A stretch of 64,000 bases of DNA from Sapria himalayana (GCA_029783825.1 JAREIK010000500.1:930001-994000), one strand, 5' to 3'; positions 1 to 14,058 are shown, counted from the stretch's first letter. Notes: generated by a model not told the origin, from the letters alone. Numbers and translations: made by a program.

Positions 1-1300
1 ATCTAGTTAACATCTTTAGATTAGGATAATCTAGCCTTTGAACCCTCATCTCTCTCTCATGTGGAGGTTATGGGCTACTCATACTAGATTCATCTTTTAG
101 GTGTATTGCAGTATGAGAGGTTTCATTACTCTTTTCAAAACTAATGGCACTAGTCATATGAGATGTATGCATATAATCATGGTCAACTCTTTCTTTTCCA
201 TTGGGACTAATGAATGGATAGGGAAAAAAGTCTACAATTATAGTGTTTAATAGTTTTGTTCTCTTGGTTTGAGTTTTTATATAAGGATTTGTTCTCGAAG
301 AATGTGACATCAATATTTATAATCATCCTTTAAGTATCTATTGAATAACTTCTATATTCCTTTTGAGTACTAGAGTACTTAATAAAAATGTATTTGATGA
401 TGTATACAATCATCTTCTTTTTGTTTGGGGATAGATCATTAACAAAATAAATATATTTAAAAATATTGGGTGAAGGGTAACATAGTCTCTCTTCTTGGTA
501 TATAAGTTGATATGTGATAAGATTTGAGAGAATGGAAGATAATATTTGGTTGATTAGGAAGTTAATGGTTAATACCATTTTATCAAAAATGTATAGGCAA
601 ACACTTATGAAGTAAGAGTGTTTTTGGTATTCCAATCAGATATTTATTTTTTATTTCATCTATCTTATTTTATGTATTAGTATTAGTACTAGTTGTTTGA
701 TAAACTATCTTATGCTCATTGTAGAAACAAGAAAAATTGATTGGAAGTGTATTGTAATGCATTATTACTTCTCAGAATCATAATATCAAATCTAAATTAT
801 CTTTTTTTATTTTTCATAAAATTTTATAAAATAAAAAAAATGTGAGATATTTTCTTAAAGATTGATTATTATGTAAATTGATAATAATTATTAAAAATAA
901 AATAAAATATCATATATCAACTTATGTGATTATTTTATTGGATCCCAAATATCTAAGTGAATTGGATGAAATGTGTTTGTCCTAGTAATCTTATGACATG
1001 CTAGATTGAAAGTATAAGTGTGTCCTTCTAGTTGGCATGCTTTATAATCAATAGATGTTATTTATCTAATATTTTGCTTTAGAATTTGTAGTTTGTTAAG
1101 TTATGAGTATCCTTTTCTTGAGTCAATCATTAATGAATTATTAGTAGATAGATATTTAGAAGGGCTTAAGTTAGTCGATAAAAACAAATATAATTTATCT
1201 CATTTAATCTCTAAGGATGCTATTTGTTTGGTCTGACAATAATGCATAAAAAGACTAGAAGAAGAGAATACAATGTTGTACCCTTGTTGATTTGTTGTAA
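1..1300 (-). mobile_element. Ty1/copia relic, integrase region (left end cut by window)
   Basis: Decayed pol gene of a copia-type LTR retrotransposon. Read on the minus strand, about 945-1110 gives a GAG-pre-integrase/integrase stretch with the pattern KACQL-x-GHT followed by HPIHLDIW, which matches the CxxCQLxKHxR...HSDIWGP block of copia integrases. Lower coordinates, about 250-640, continue with the post-integrase block (SPNKKK...KYSSTQKEYRSY...), matching the usual 'K-LSPRA-KCVFLGYSxTQKGYKCY' segment. The frame is broken many times and no LTR is visible, so it is dead. The order integrase then linker towards lower coordinates fixes the minus orientation. The reverse transcriptase would lie left of the window. 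Confidence 0.75.
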
Positions 1301-2370
1301 AATAATTGGCAACAAAATAATCTATGGTGAAACTCTCATATATATAAAATATGCATAAAGCAAAAAAAGGCTAACATTGATAATTATTATGTCTCTTTGT
1401 CTATATAATAGTAATATTTGCTATTAGAATGGCTAAACTCAATCAAAGAAATAAAAAATAATAATTATTTTTAGCATTAGTATTCATTTTTTTGAATCTA
1501 CTACTCATGAATATGGAGTAAAGTGGTGAGCAGGTAGTGTAATGGATGTAAATATGCCTAAACTAGTGGCACTCAAAAAATAAAGTTTGAAGTATTTTTC
1601 CTAAGAAAATGTCATTATAATATGACCAGTAGATGTGGTCATAGAAGAATCAACGCGAGTAGGTGCCGTTGTCTATCATGTAGGTGTTGTAACTTAGAGT
1701 GTAATGTCCAATAATTCTTTTGAGTATGTCCCAACTTCTCATTAAAAATTAGGTCACTGTTGCTTTTCTATTTCTAGAAGTATATTTGCTAAATCTCATT
1801 GCAATCTCATCACCACTGTATGAAAAAGTTGACACTCTCAATTTTTATTGTGTTATTTCAGTGATCACATATTAATTTTAATAATTTTTTTTATCTCAGC
1901 CTGATATGCTTTCATATAAATATTAATAGGAAATAAAAAATGTATAATAACTACCATGATATGATCTAAAATTTCTAAAAAAATAAGAATTTCAAATAAC
2001 TTAGCTACTCATACATTATATCACAATCACACCAGGAATTTGTGCTGGTGCTGTTATATTGGTTATTTTGGAATCATAGCAAGGACCTAGGGGGAGGTTA
2101 TGTACCGACATAGCCACGTCAACAGGTGTTGTCTCAATGAAACAATTTTTGGATCACCCAAAGCACATTGCCGGATGCCAGACAGTGTCTAAATACCAAA
2201 ATCTACCCAAAATAGCCATAGGACCTGGGTATTTTACTATTATAGTGTGGTTTTACTATCATCTCCAATGAAATCTGCTAGTGATTATTCTGGTCGTTGC
2301 TTTTAGAGGGTGTGCATTCATTCTTGCACTTTTGCGTTGAAGATCTTTTGTTGGAGAGTATCCTTTGATA
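1301..2370. other. Unassigned AT-rich stretch
   Basis: No coding sequence or repeat family could be recognised. A GC-richer patch at about 2035-2250 stands out from its surroundings but has no clear ends, duplicated target site or conserved frame. Confidence 0.4.
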
Positions 2371-5300
2371 CTTTTTAAAATGCTACTTTTGGGAATAGAC
2401 GAGAAGGAAAGAGAGGAGATAGGAGATAGGGAGGCCAAAAGGTTGAAATTGAAAAAGAAATAATTACTTTAAGATTAAAAATAAATTGAACGTAAAATAC
2501 AACATAAATTATATATATATGGTTTGTGGTAACCCACAAGTTGGATGATCTCAAATAATGAAAAAACAAATAAACCAATAAAAAAAGAATTAAAATTGAA
2601 CATTCCTAATATGACTTGTACAACTCCAAGACCAAATAAAGTAAACTCATTAAATTCAAATAAAAACAATATATACGAAGAGTCTTTATATAATCAGCAA
2701 AATTGATTGTAACAATTAGTATGTCAGACATTCTTATTATAAGTGCAAAAAAATAAAAAAACTAAAAAGGTAATTACAAAGCTTTCAATTGCAATACTCC
2801 TCAAACTGATGTATAAAGATCTAGAAAATTAAGTTGGAGAGAGATAAATTAAGGTTTTTTTAGATTTTTCATGAACATATTTGTCGGTTCTCATATTTGA
2901 ATGTATGTTATAATGATTGTTTCATCATGAATTTTTTCTCTATGAAAAAAGTAATCGATCTTTGTATTTTGTTTACTTGTGAAACACAATATTGAAGGCT
3001 ATATGCCTTGTTGCTTGATTGTCATTTTAAAGAGTAGCTCGTATGTAAAGTAGATACCCGATTTTCTCAAGTAGGTATCAAATTTAAAGTGTTTCCATAT
3101 GATTTGTCATTGTCTTGTAATTTGAATATGTATAGAATTTTAAAATAAATTCATGTTTCTTATTTTTTTAAGAGATATAAATACAAGATTATTTTTAAAA
3201 AAAATATAAAAATTAATAATATATTTGCTCTTAGTGTAAGTTGTGTGTTTAACTTAAATTTGAATATTTTTCCAGCTATAAGTATTCGTGATTGTTGAAA
3301 AAGATCTCATATGCTAAATACTTCATTACATAAAGTCATACTCATAACTAAGTATACAAAAGTTTCATTTAAGTGAATATATTGAAAAAGATCTAGGAAA
3401 CAACTAATTTCATTAGAAGATAGGTAATTTTCTTGTAAGTCATAACTAGAGGATTTATGGTAAAAGTAAAATTAGTATCTGAAATTCTGAATATATAGGA
3501 ATATTTGTTGAAACATAACTCTAGTTTTTTTTTGTATAATCTAAATGAGATGATTACTTATGAGTCTTCTAAACTAATCTCTTGATGTTTGCTTCATGTT
3601 GTATAATACATTTTGTAATTTATAAACTATGTTTGATTATTTTGTTTCATATATTTTTTCCTCAAGTTTATTATAAAAAAATATATTTTTCACATCTAGT
3701 TTTTATATCTTTTATTTGTAAGGTGATCATAATGAATTAGAAGTCTATATTGAAATCATCTAGTTACTAGGGAGTGTCTGAAAGTTCACACTAAATGTCT
3801 AAATGAACTCACTCGTCACAAGTCTTGACTAATGTGATTTATTTTTTAATTTGGATTTATCTTCAAAGTTTGAATAAATTCACGATCAATAATGTATTTT
3901 CTCGTAGGTTATAATACTAGTTCTGAAGTTTTATTGAAGTGGAGGTATCTATTTTTTATATCATAAGTTTATAACTTAACGTAATCTTGAACAGTGATAA
4001 AATTTTTTGATATATTTACTGATATATTTTTGAAATATAACTAAATTCAAAGTATCGATATATTCGTCAAGATTGATATATTTATTCTTGTTTTGTGCTC
4101 ATATTCAAATACACACAGATATATCTTTGATATATTTGATATATCCATAAAATCCAAGTATCGATATATCTGTTGAAATTGATATTTTAATCATTGATCC
4201 TGAATGAGATAATATCTCAAAATGAGATTTGAATATCCTATTACTATCAAAAGAAGTAGTAAAAGAAATAAAAGAAATAAAAGAAGAAAGAAAGTGAGAG
4301 TATAACAAAATTTATAAGATTTTGTGTAGAGTATATCTCCTCCATCTTATTTGGCGGGTGATTAGAAGGTCAAAATCAGAGGGTTGGATGTATGATTATC
4401 TGACTTCTTTTTAGACTTGTTTATAGTTTGAGAAGGCTAGATATGTTTCATTCATTTAATATTGACAAGTCTTTATCTGTTAAGTGTCTCAATCTTTGGC
4501 TTATCTTGAGCACGAATTAGAATAAACTCATGGATTACTGTCATCTGGACACGAGTGAGATTTTTCTTTCTAGGAAATCTTATTTTTTTTAGAATCACTA
4601 TGATTTATATTTGTTAGAACATATAATGATTCAATAGGAGTGTCATCATAATATTAACCAACAAGTTTAGATGTTGTTAGATATCTCTCTCTGTTAATTG
4701 GTAGTCTAAGTGAGACTACATGTGAGAAAAAAGTAACGAGTTCAATTGCAATATTTGGACTCACTTTGCTTGAGCTAACTACATAATAATTCTTGTTTAA
4801 AAAAATTAAAATCAGTACTCATTAAAATTTTTTTAGTCTCTGATAAAAAATATTTGTATCCCCTTTTAATACTAGAGTATCTAAGGAAGACACATCTCGA
4901 GATTATGATTATTAACTTATCTTATCATGGGAAAAGATCACAGATAAAACAAGTACTTCCAAAAATGCTAGAAGGAAGATTAAACATTTTTTCTCCTATA
5001 TTTAGAATTTGAAAGGGCACTCGTTGAGAAGGTACTAAATAGGATATTCAATTGATTATGTAGTTTTGGTTAACACTATATTTTAACAAAGTTATTTATG
5101 AATACTTCTAAATATGAGTGTTTTTACAAATAAGTCAAGTATATAATTTTTTAATCTATACATTAAGTATTAAAGATATATGACATAAAATAATACATTA
5201 TTATTCTTTATTTCTTTTAATTTTTTTTAAATTGACTTTTTAATATTTTTTAAAATATCTTTAAAAAAATACTTATATTTATCACGAAAAAGTAATATTC

Positions 5301-6650
5301 ATGTATATCATAATTAATCATGTATGAAAATCATGAAATATCAATAGTTGTCTCATGTCGCATCTCTATAAGATTCTTATATATCTGAGTATTTTCTATC
5401 AAATGAGTTCTTATTAACATTAGACTGGTATGTATGATATGAAGTTCTTATATGATTTCTTGATTGGCATACCTCATAATTTTAGATAGATTTTTTTATA
5501 AATCTAGGATAAATTATTCTCAACTTGCAATGTGATGAGTAGTCAACTTTTTAATTTATTTTACAAAATGTTTTGATCCTATAAATAAATATTAGTAAAA
5601 ATAAAAATAAAGCTAAAATTATATTGTCTAAATAAATAATTTACAAAAATAAGACTAACAGGATAATTATGGATGAATAAAATACATTGAATAAATAAAT
5701 GATCAAACTGAGTGTTATTATATCTAATAGATTATGAAGGATAATCATTGATTACATTATTATTCTGAGTAAGAAAATATGATAAAGAATAAGTGATTAT
5801 TTGTAATATTAGTATAGACTTCTAAGTCTCTAATTCAAGAATGTGAAATGAAAGAATAAGTTACAGGCGATGAAGCACTTGCGGAAGGATCTGATGTACC
5901 TCCACTATGAAGGAATCTTAAATATTTTTTTTCATCAGGGGTTATAGTGGGATGACTCATGCGGACCATTGGATTAGATGTCCTGCTTTGACTAATACTC
6001 TTTTGATTATTAGCATGTATAACATGAGATGTCTCTTCTATATCTTTTATAAATAAGTTGTCCAAACAATAGGCAATACTAAAGAAAATCACCCTCAAGA
6101 AGTTATAATTATGATTTTGTTAAAATCTTAATACAAAAAATTAGGGTTTGAAAGCACTAGAAACCTTGCTTGCAAAGAATAGGAACAATATTCCGAACTC
6201 CAATATTTGAGTTTTGTAGAATGTTCCATATTGAGTATTAACTCAGAGTAAAAGATAGTTTTTGCTGCATGGTCATTGGAAAAAGGCACCACCAATTTTT
6301 TCACATTGTCAGAGTTGGTATGTCGGCTATTTCCGGTAGCGCAAAGTAATATATGCCATTTTTTTTTTCAATCCATGCATGCATGGTTACATGCACATAC
6401 ATGTGCAATGTGTTAGTATAATACACGAACTCTTTTTTATAGGGTTTGTAACCCTTACATGTTATAGATTTAATTTTTTCTTGGGTATTAACTTTTATAT
6501 CATATAGAACTTCAAGACCACATAAATTAGACTCATAAAACTCAATAAGTAATGTACACGAAATGTCTATATATAGTGAGAACAAATAATTTGGGCAATC
6601 AACACGTCGAGTGCTTCCATCAAAAACTATATGAAAGTACTAAGTTAAAA
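2370..6650 (-). mobile_element. Ty1/copia retrotransposon relic
   Basis: Decayed minus-strand copia element. Near 2795-2815 the minus strand shows a polypurine tract followed by a likely 3' LTR extending to about 2370. Just inside it (2870-2960) is the C-terminal RNase H block, with a HF-hREKI...T pattern followed by a degraded 'ADIFTK'-like tail. At 4850-5110 lies the post-integrase segment and near 5400-5520 remnants of the zinc-finger/integrase region. An open stretch at 5835-6098 (87 residues, no recognised motif) occupies the gag position. Sequence at about 6510-6600 resembles 2630-2700, consistent with a pair of diverged LTRs, but exact LTR ends could not be fixed. Stops and frameshifts throughout mean it is non-functional. 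Confidence 0.65.
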
Positions 6651-7640
6651 AAGAAAATTATATAAAGTTGTAAATTATAAAACTATTAGTAGATTTTGAG
6701 TTTATAATTTAAGAAAAGTATAACATAAAATAATGTGTTATAAGACTAATAATAGTTAAAACCACGAGGTGTCTATAGGTGTTTAAAGTATAATTTTATA
6801 TATTCTTTTCTAGTAAAAGTCTCAGTGGATGAAGTTTGTGAGAATTTTTGAATGATTTCGGTAGTATGTATGTCTCTCTTAATAATCTATAATGCTCTCG
6901 GTCACTTCTTTATAAATAATTACCTACATTTTATTTTACTATATCTTTTTTTTTTTAAATATAATATGTACATTGTGATAAAATGTCACATGTTTACATA
7001 TTGACATAATATCATTACTCTCTTAATTGACACCAATAATAGCTTGGTGTCACACAAATGATTTTAATAATAATCATGAATTGATATTACTTACAAATAT
7101 CATACCAAAATGTTGCTCATTGTTTTTTTTTAATTTTTTCTTCCTTGTGTGTGTACTGTATGTGCTTATTGGGCACAATATGTGCTATTGCGCACTTAGT
7201 TTTTGGCGCACAATAAGGGCAGAAATGACATATCTAGCTCTTCCTGTGCTTTGTGCATCACTAGACGTCGTATGTAGTCGGTGTGTGGAGGAAGGAAAGG
7301 CGGGGAGAGAATTTTTCTTGTACCTAGTGGTTGATATCCTGTGCACCTTTTTATTTCCTGTGCACATTATGCACATGTATTGTACTGTTATTGTAAATGG
7401 TTTTCTCTCTCTAGAAATCATAAGGTTTATGTTCCCTAAGATTTTCGTGGGCGGGTGAACCCTCTGAAAATCACAAGGTCCATGTGCTGCCTTATGGCCT
7501 ATGACTCATGCTCATGCATGAGTGGTGGTTCCTCCTCACGATCAATGACATGAAACCATGTGGTAGGTGTGGTGCGCCTAACTTTTTAATCACAAAGTCA
7601 TGTTTGTTCTTGGGGTTATGTTGATCCGACCTTAGATGAC
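6651..7640. other. Unassigned sequence with a GC-richer block
   Basis: The first 370 bases are featureless AT-rich DNA. The stretch 7160-7600 has higher GC and repeated GTGCAC/GGGCAC-like words. It contains a 143-codon open frame (7027-7458, + strand) rich in hydrophobic residues and cysteine, with no family resemblance I can see and a good antisense frame too, so I do not call it a gene. Confidence 0.35.
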
Positions 7641-8500
7641 TGATACATTGAGATTTGGTTACTATTTATATAAGATCATTTATGTTTATACAATAGATTA
7701 ATTAGCTGACAAATTTAAATGCACACTGGAACTCATAAGAATTTCAAAGTTATGAGATTCAGTACATAGTAGATGCATTTAAACCATTACTAATGCATCT
7801 AATCCCATACGAATTTTAAAGTGCTTGGTCACGATCATTATTAAGATGACTGACTAGTGTGTAAGTTTGTCGTATGCATATATCCTGTTGTTGATAAGGA
7901 GAAATTGAGCGGAGGGTGAAAAAAAATTTAAAATTTACAAAAGTATTGAGATTGTATTATCATATTTTTTTTTCTAAGTTTAAGATAATAAATATATGCA
8001 CTAGTTTAAAGGAGTGTTGTAATATTTATTTTTTTTTATTTTTGTTTATGATCGGAACACTAAATGCGTGGGCTGTCCTTATCATTTTTATTGCCTATTC
8101 ATATGATTAAATAACTTGTATGTGTAAGTTTTATATGTATTTCTTTATTTCAATCAAAATTTATTTGTTTTCTATAATATGCAATATTAATTCTAATAAT
8201 TTAAAAACATCTTATATAGTATCTACTAAAAGATTTTAAGAAGAGACTAATTATATTAATAATATAAGTAATATCAAGGTTAACAATTATTTTTATTTGG
8301 ATCTATAATAATGTTTATTTGTATCTGGTGGAATAATTTAGAATGCATGAAACATAAGAGAATTTGATTCTAGGATTAAATAAAGACTCATTTGCAATGC
8401 TATCCAATAGTTTATAATTTTTGAAAATATTCTATATTTATTAATGTTATGATAATATTTTTCTCAGTAGAGTATGTCATCCAAATTTAAAGAAAATATT
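7640..8500. other. Unassigned repeat-like sequence
   Basis: At 7700-7830 similar words recur (…gaatttcaaagt… / …gaattttaaagt…, each near 'tgcatctaa' or 'tgcattta'), giving the look of an old internal duplication. No coding potential is supported; the rest is AT-rich. Confidence 0.3.
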
Positions 8501-9350
8501 TATATTATTCAAGATTTTTTTGTCTAAAATTCTTAATTATGTTTGGAAAAGTTAGTTGGGCTGAGAGATATCAATTCATTATTGCCTATAATAATCATAT
8601 CATCCACATATTTATAATAACATAAGTATTTCTTGAGAATCTTGCTTGTAGAAATAGTAATATTTTGAAACATATTTGTGGAGTTCCAAATAAGTAACAT
8701 ATGATGAAAATTTGTCAATTTGAGTTCTAAGAAAGTATTTTAACTCCTATAAATTTTTTTTATAAATTATAAATAATTTGTCTTAAGACTATGATTTGGT
8801 GATTATTTCATGTAATTTTTTTTACTAAGATAATTATTATAAAATTATTTTTTACATTCAATTTTAAAATCAATCATTTGTTAGTTATATTGAGTCCATT
8901 GATTATTTTGATTGAGTTTATGTTAGCTATCAGATGACACATATCATAATGACTCATCTCATGGTTATGGGTAAAGTTTGATCATGATTAGTTTGGTAGT
9001 GAATATTCAATTACAATGTATTATATACTTTCCTAAAGGTTGCGATTTAAAATCTAAAATTCTATTAGCAACAATGACATGAATTTCATCCAATATGGCA
9101 TATCATCATCTTAATTGAGCTAAAGTATTAAATGAGTAAGCTAACATTGTTTAAATGTTATAATATGAAAAAGATTAATGTAAAAATAAGATAGTATTCG
9201 AGAAAAAGATAAAGATGTTGGCTTAGTTTTTTTCAAACATCTTTTGTGTCATAAGCATAATTGGGTAACTTAATATTATCGAACAAAGATAAAAAATTAG
9301 ATTAAAAAATACTGAAAAGTAAGATGCTACATATTACAATGTGTTGTCAT
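8500..9350 (-). mobile_element. Ty1/copia reverse transcriptase relic
   Basis: On the minus strand, 8533-8718 contains the reverse transcriptase active-site block YVDDMIIIGN, which is diagnostic for copia polymerases. About 100-200 bases upstream of it (8830-8890) the frame reads KLNVKNNF, the counterpart of the 'QLDVKNAFLHG' block. Spacing and order agree with a copia reverse transcriptase domain. Frameshifts and stops break the frame, and no LTR was found. The relic abuts the truncated hAT-1 relic at about 9440. Confidence 0.7.
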
Positions 9351-9439
9351 GATCTCTTTTATATAACGATCAATAGATTTAAGTTGATACATTGTCAACC
9401 AAATTAGTTAATATTTGAAAATTTTTGGTTGGGGATTGA

Positions 9440-11640
9440 TGATGATCTCTATTTGACACTCTTATTATTGACATAGTCAGATATTACGTATTCTTATCTA
9501 ATATATGACTTTAACATTAGATAAGTATAATTCTAACGGTGTCTCACATTCATTTGAAATTTTTTATTTTTTAGATATGCAAACAAATAGAAATTATTAA
9601 ATTCCTGCTACGTAATATTAAGATATTTTAGTGAGTTATATATTTAACGTGAAAAATCTCTTATGATAATCCATCAGTAATTGTCCTATCAATCATGATA
9701 ATGCTATTTCATTGTTAGATGTGTTATTGAATGTGTTATTATATATTTTATTTTAAATTTTATATTCTTTAAAAAATTATCATATTGTACTTATATATGA
9801 TTGAACCATTATGAGGATGAGGAATCCCTGAAAAATTTAATATATTTTTATTTAATGCTTAATTAGAATCTACATAGTGGACGGTGATGTATGCATATGA
9901 TGAATCATTGTGACTAGCTCAGGTATTAGATATCTTGGATATCACACTACTAAATTCTCTAAATTAATTAGTTATTATTTATTTTTTTAACTTATAGTAT
10001 TTTAGCATATAATTCCTCTATGTAGATCTTGGAATTCTATGATATGTATATTATAAATTGGTCTATATGATATTAACTACTCTTGTATATTTAAAAAATT
10101 TAATTGGAAGATCAATCATGGTAATTAATTTGATCATATATTTCCTCTTTAACTTCTTGCGATATATGAAAAGAGTCAACATAGAAGCTAAACTAGATCC
10201 AACCTCAAAGATTTTATTGTTTAGTTGAGTTTGCTTAGGTTCAAATGTACTATATTTTTTGGTGTATTATTCAGCACATCTCTTAAGGTGACCAGTCCCA
10301 TATATACTTTTACAAATTAATATTTTTTTTTTGTTTATAATATTTGTATCATGTTGATTTATTATTGATATCTATAATATTTTTATTTTGTATAATATAA
10401 AAGTGAGTTCAAATTATAAATTTTTTTTCTAGTTTTTTATTTTTTTATTTTGTAGTTTGGGTTGAAATTATTAGAGAAAATAGGGTTTCGGCATCTCCGT
10501 TCTTGAATCTTTATGTAGGATTTTTGTTATTCATTTTAAAATTATATATGTTTATATTAATATCAATCTCATTCTTATCATTAAATCTACTATTTTTTTT
10601 GTTTTTTTAATTATATTTTAATTTTTTTAAAATTAATTAATATTTATTATTAAATTATTTATAAAAATTGATATTAAAAAATTATTTATAAAAATTAAAA
10701 TTATAAAATTAAATATAATTTAAAAAATAATATCTGTTTGGCATTTGGCCGTTTATAGAATGTCAAAATCCTGAATCCCAATTGCCGGAGCCTATGTATG
10801 ATATCTGAATTTGATGTCCACAGTGTAATTTGTACCAGTCTTGAAAGTCAAATGCTTGAATGAGACTGTGAGAGGGACAACATAGACTTTAAAGATTTAA
10901 ATAATTAAGATAATAGAGAAAGAGAAAACTATGAGGTATGAGATCGAGAAGTGAAGGATAGATATATGTCGTTAATAAAAAGGAAAAAAAATTATTTTTT
11001 TGATTATTTTTTTAATTTTTAATGATTTTTTCAGGGCAAAATCCCAACAGACATTGGATTTTCTGCCCTAACAATTGGAGGTGCATCTAATGGCTGGATG
11101 CTTCTCGGTATAACTTTTTTGATTGTTGGGTTGGTATGACTTGATAGCTTTAAAAAGACTTGGAATTGGGTGAGGGCCGAGCCTGATCATGAGGCACGAG
11201 CCTAATTCTGAGGCACGAGCCGAGGTGAGCTCTATGGTTGACGACGAATCATGTTTCACAAGGGCTTGATCCTTGAAACTTAGTATCTAGTCCGAGTTCT
11301 AGGGCATGGTGCTAGGTCGTCTCGTTGGATCGTGCCTTTGGGCCAAACAGCCGGGTTGTGCTTGGCCCGACATGGGCATGACATCCCTTTGCTCGGAATG
11401 GCACAGACCTAGGCATTGTTATGGATTGTGCCATGTCGGGTCAGACACGACTCAGTCGGGCCGTGCCTCGTGCCGAGTTCGGGTTACCTGACCCACTTGA
11501 CACCTATAGATCCCTGACCCAACACAACACGATTTGTTCCATGGGGTGGCACAGTCCAGGATCATCCATAGTTCCAGATAATGTCGTGGTGGGCCAGACA
11601 TGGCTGAATCATGTCCTAGATGTTTGACCCATTTGTCACA
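9440..11640 (-). mobile_element. hAT-1 relic, truncated (a)
   Basis: Old copy of the hAT-1 family in minus orientation. Positions 9445-10560 align by eye with the N-terminal half of the intact transposase (55253-57376), and 10600-11020 is an AT-rich leader. Positions 11040-11640 form a GC-rich arm like the promoter-side arm of the intact element. The C-terminal half and left end are missing; the element begins abruptly next to a copia relic. The right end is uncertain: terminus-like sequence occurs at 11489-11498 (GACACCTATA) and again near 11635 (a degraded 'TTTGTCACATATA'), so two arms may be stacked. Confidence 0.65.
9445..10560 (-). pseudogene. hAT-1 transposase fragment
   Basis: Corresponds to roughly residues 1-395 of the intact 707-residue transposase. 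It covers the region of the BED zinc finger, the first acidic block and the start of the central domain. The match is clearest at 9450-9600 (the RHRWNYTYLMLES region) and 10190-10310 (the zinc-finger region). Numerous stops, mainly from C-to-T or G-to-A style changes, and small indels make it a dead copy. The downstream half of the gene is absent. Confidence 0.65.
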
Positions 11641-12072
11641 TATACTTCTACAAATAAAAAAAAAAGAATTAAAACCAAATTAAAAATGAAAACCAAAAAA
11701 AGTTAGTTTGTAAAACCAAAAATTGTGGGTTGTAAAATATGAGTAATAAAGAGAAAATTGTTCTTTGTATTTTGTTTGTTTAAAAATAAACTCAAAAGGC
11801 AAACTTTAAAATATGTAATAATATGTCAATGATGGTTTTGTATTGTCACAATTGCGTATTGCTGTTGCCAATAAATTTTTTTTTCTACAAAAATCATGTT
11901 GTAGGTTGTTTGATGATCTCAAATCAACAAGAAATAACATCAATGGCTCACAGTACGTGATTATTTTAGTTGTACAATCTAGTGGTGCTTTTGTTGCTAT
12001 TGAATTCTTCTAGTGATAAATATTGGAGTTCCAAGTGCTTGTGCCCCTTTGTCAGAAAACACTTTTCTTATA
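11641..12072. other. Unassigned AT-rich spacer
   Basis: AT-rich sequence with no visible feature. Confidence 0.4.
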
Positions 12073-12598
12073 TATTGGTGTCAAACGGGGTGGGCTGGCC
12101 CGAGACATGGCCCGATTTGGCCGTGTATGGCTTGGCACAGCCCGCGTGCCTTGCCTGGCATGAGCCTGGTGCCTATCATGTGGACAGGACAAGGGCGACA
12201 CATTTGAAGTCTGACTAAATGTTGCTTGACGGCCAATGAAATGATGCCTGACAGCAGATGAAATGACACCCGACGGGGGACGACGTGGTGTCGCCCGACG
12301 AGTGATGGCTCGGCATGCCCGATGGGGACGGTGGTGCGGCGGCAGAGCGGTGAGGGTTCTCAAATCCTAATTTTAAAAATTAAATTTAACCTAAATCGAT
12401 CCCGACCCTGCACGAACCAGCACGAACTCATGCTGATTTTGGGCCACGGACCTGTGCTGGGCATGCCCTCCAAATAATTGTGCTGTGCCATGAACGACAC
12501 TGCACAATAGCGTGTCATGCCTAACATGACCCATGAGCCCGGGTGGGCCTGGAAAAAATGGGCCAGGTTGGCCCGGACTAGTCCGTTTGACACATCTA
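12073..12598. mobile_element. Non-autonomous hAT-1 element (b), 526 bp
   Basis: Left end TATTGGTGTCAAACGGG and right end CCGTTTGACACATCTA form imperfect terminal inverted repeats of the hAT-1 type. The interior is GC-rich subterminal sequence with no transposase. The flanks TTCTTATA (12065-12072) and CTCCTATA (12599-12606) are an 8-bp target duplication with two transitions, so the insertion is moderately old. Open frames inside on both strands are by-products of the GC-rich repeats. Confidence 0.8.
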
Positions 12599-12759
12599 CT
12601 CCTATACTATGAAAACTTACATTAGGTATTTGAATGATGTTGGAGAAAGGGAGTAAGAAAACTCAAAAAAAAAAATAAAATCCACAAGTCGAGTGCTCTT
12701 AAATAATAAAAATAAAATAAAATGAACATAGTATAAATTAAAACTCAATAATAATATTA

Positions 12760-13030
12760 TTCAATTGTTTGCATAAGGCTGATTGATCATGATAAAATTG
12801 TACATTATGCACTTTAAATATAACTATGTGAGAGAATTGTGGGTTGATATCCATATTAATAGATGTGATTGTCCATAGGATATTGAGTGATCTGATTCAT
12901 AACATTTTGTATATTCATTGGGAGAATAATATACTATTTTATAGACATAAATACTTAATGAGGGTGTTCACATCTTTTTTTGAAGATTTGTTAGAGGATG
13001 ACCATTACATCTATAATGACACTTAAGATT
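12760..13030. repeat. Dispersed repeat, copy 1
   Basis: Similar to 61490-61760 in the same orientation. Shared words in order include tgtgagagaattg, tgatatccatattaata / tgatatttgtattaata, attttgta…ttcattgggaga and ttaatgag. It lies right of hAT-1 element b. No coding capacity is evident; the origin of the family is unknown. Confidence 0.55.
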
Positions 13031-14058
13031 CAATAATATTGGCATGGAGCATGATTTAACCCTCAAAAATTGGCTCAAGCATGATCCGACATGATGGCTC
13101 GACTTATGAAAGTATCCACATATGTTAAAATTTATTTGAGTGACAACTTTCCTGGGTCATGCCTTAGGTTCTACATAAATTACAACTTGATTTAGTGTGT
13201 GAATCTCAAGTGATATTTTTTGAAAAAAACCCACAATCAGGTTTGTTGGATTGAGTCTAGGCTTGCCTGGATCAAATCATGGTTAGCCTGACATGACATA
13301 CTTTCCATTATTGGTTAGACTTTATAGTCTTCTCTTGACATGATGGCAATGTGAGAGGCTATACACATTCAGGATAAATGTAATACTATTCATATGAAGT
13401 CATATATGATATTTTGTGATTAATAGGCTGTACTTTCTAGTATTATTCTACTTACTATGGAAGAGTATTTCAGATTTATTTTTTTGGGATATTAGTTCTG
13501 TTGGAGTTATTTTCATTAAAAGTTTTTCAATTGCTCTTTTTTTTCATCAATTCATTTTGGATTTTTAGATCATATATGTATGAGCCAAGACGCATGCAAT
13601 AGGTAATGGATTTGTGTATTTTTGTTGTGGAGTGTTGAATTTTTTATATAGTGCTAATCAATGACACTATTATACGAGTCAAGTGGCATTACAATGTCAA
13701 TGTTTGATTTGTCTTTTGACATAATTTCTTTTATGTGTTATAATTTATATTTTAAGTCTTATTTAATTATATAATAAAAATATATCATTTATTTTTTTTG
13801 ATGTTTCTATGCAGGGTTGGGGTCTATGTAGATGACGTCTTTGGGTATTAAGATTAATTATACTTGCTTTTTTTTATTCATATAAGTAATTTTAGATGTG
13901 CAGTTATCATTAACTCACTTATGTATTCTCATTCTGATCATTTATTATTAGATAAATTGAAGATTATGGAACTAAGATTGAAGGAGATAATATTTATTGA
14001 TAGTGAGATGAGTCAATTAGAAAATTATACTAAAATTTCTTATTTGGCGTATTGGGAG
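13031..14058. other. Unassigned; decayed GC patch at 13040-13330
   Basis: Positions 13040-13330 carry words such as 'ggcatgga', 'catgatccgacatgatggctcg' remnants and 'cctgacatgacat' that look like a strongly decayed hAT-1 GC arm, but no terminus or target duplication can be assigned. The remainder is plain AT-rich DNA. Confidence 0.35.

Noticed and set aside
7027..7458. 143-codon open frame on the + strand
   Set aside because: No recognisable domain, an antisense frame of similar quality and a composition typical of noncoding DNA.
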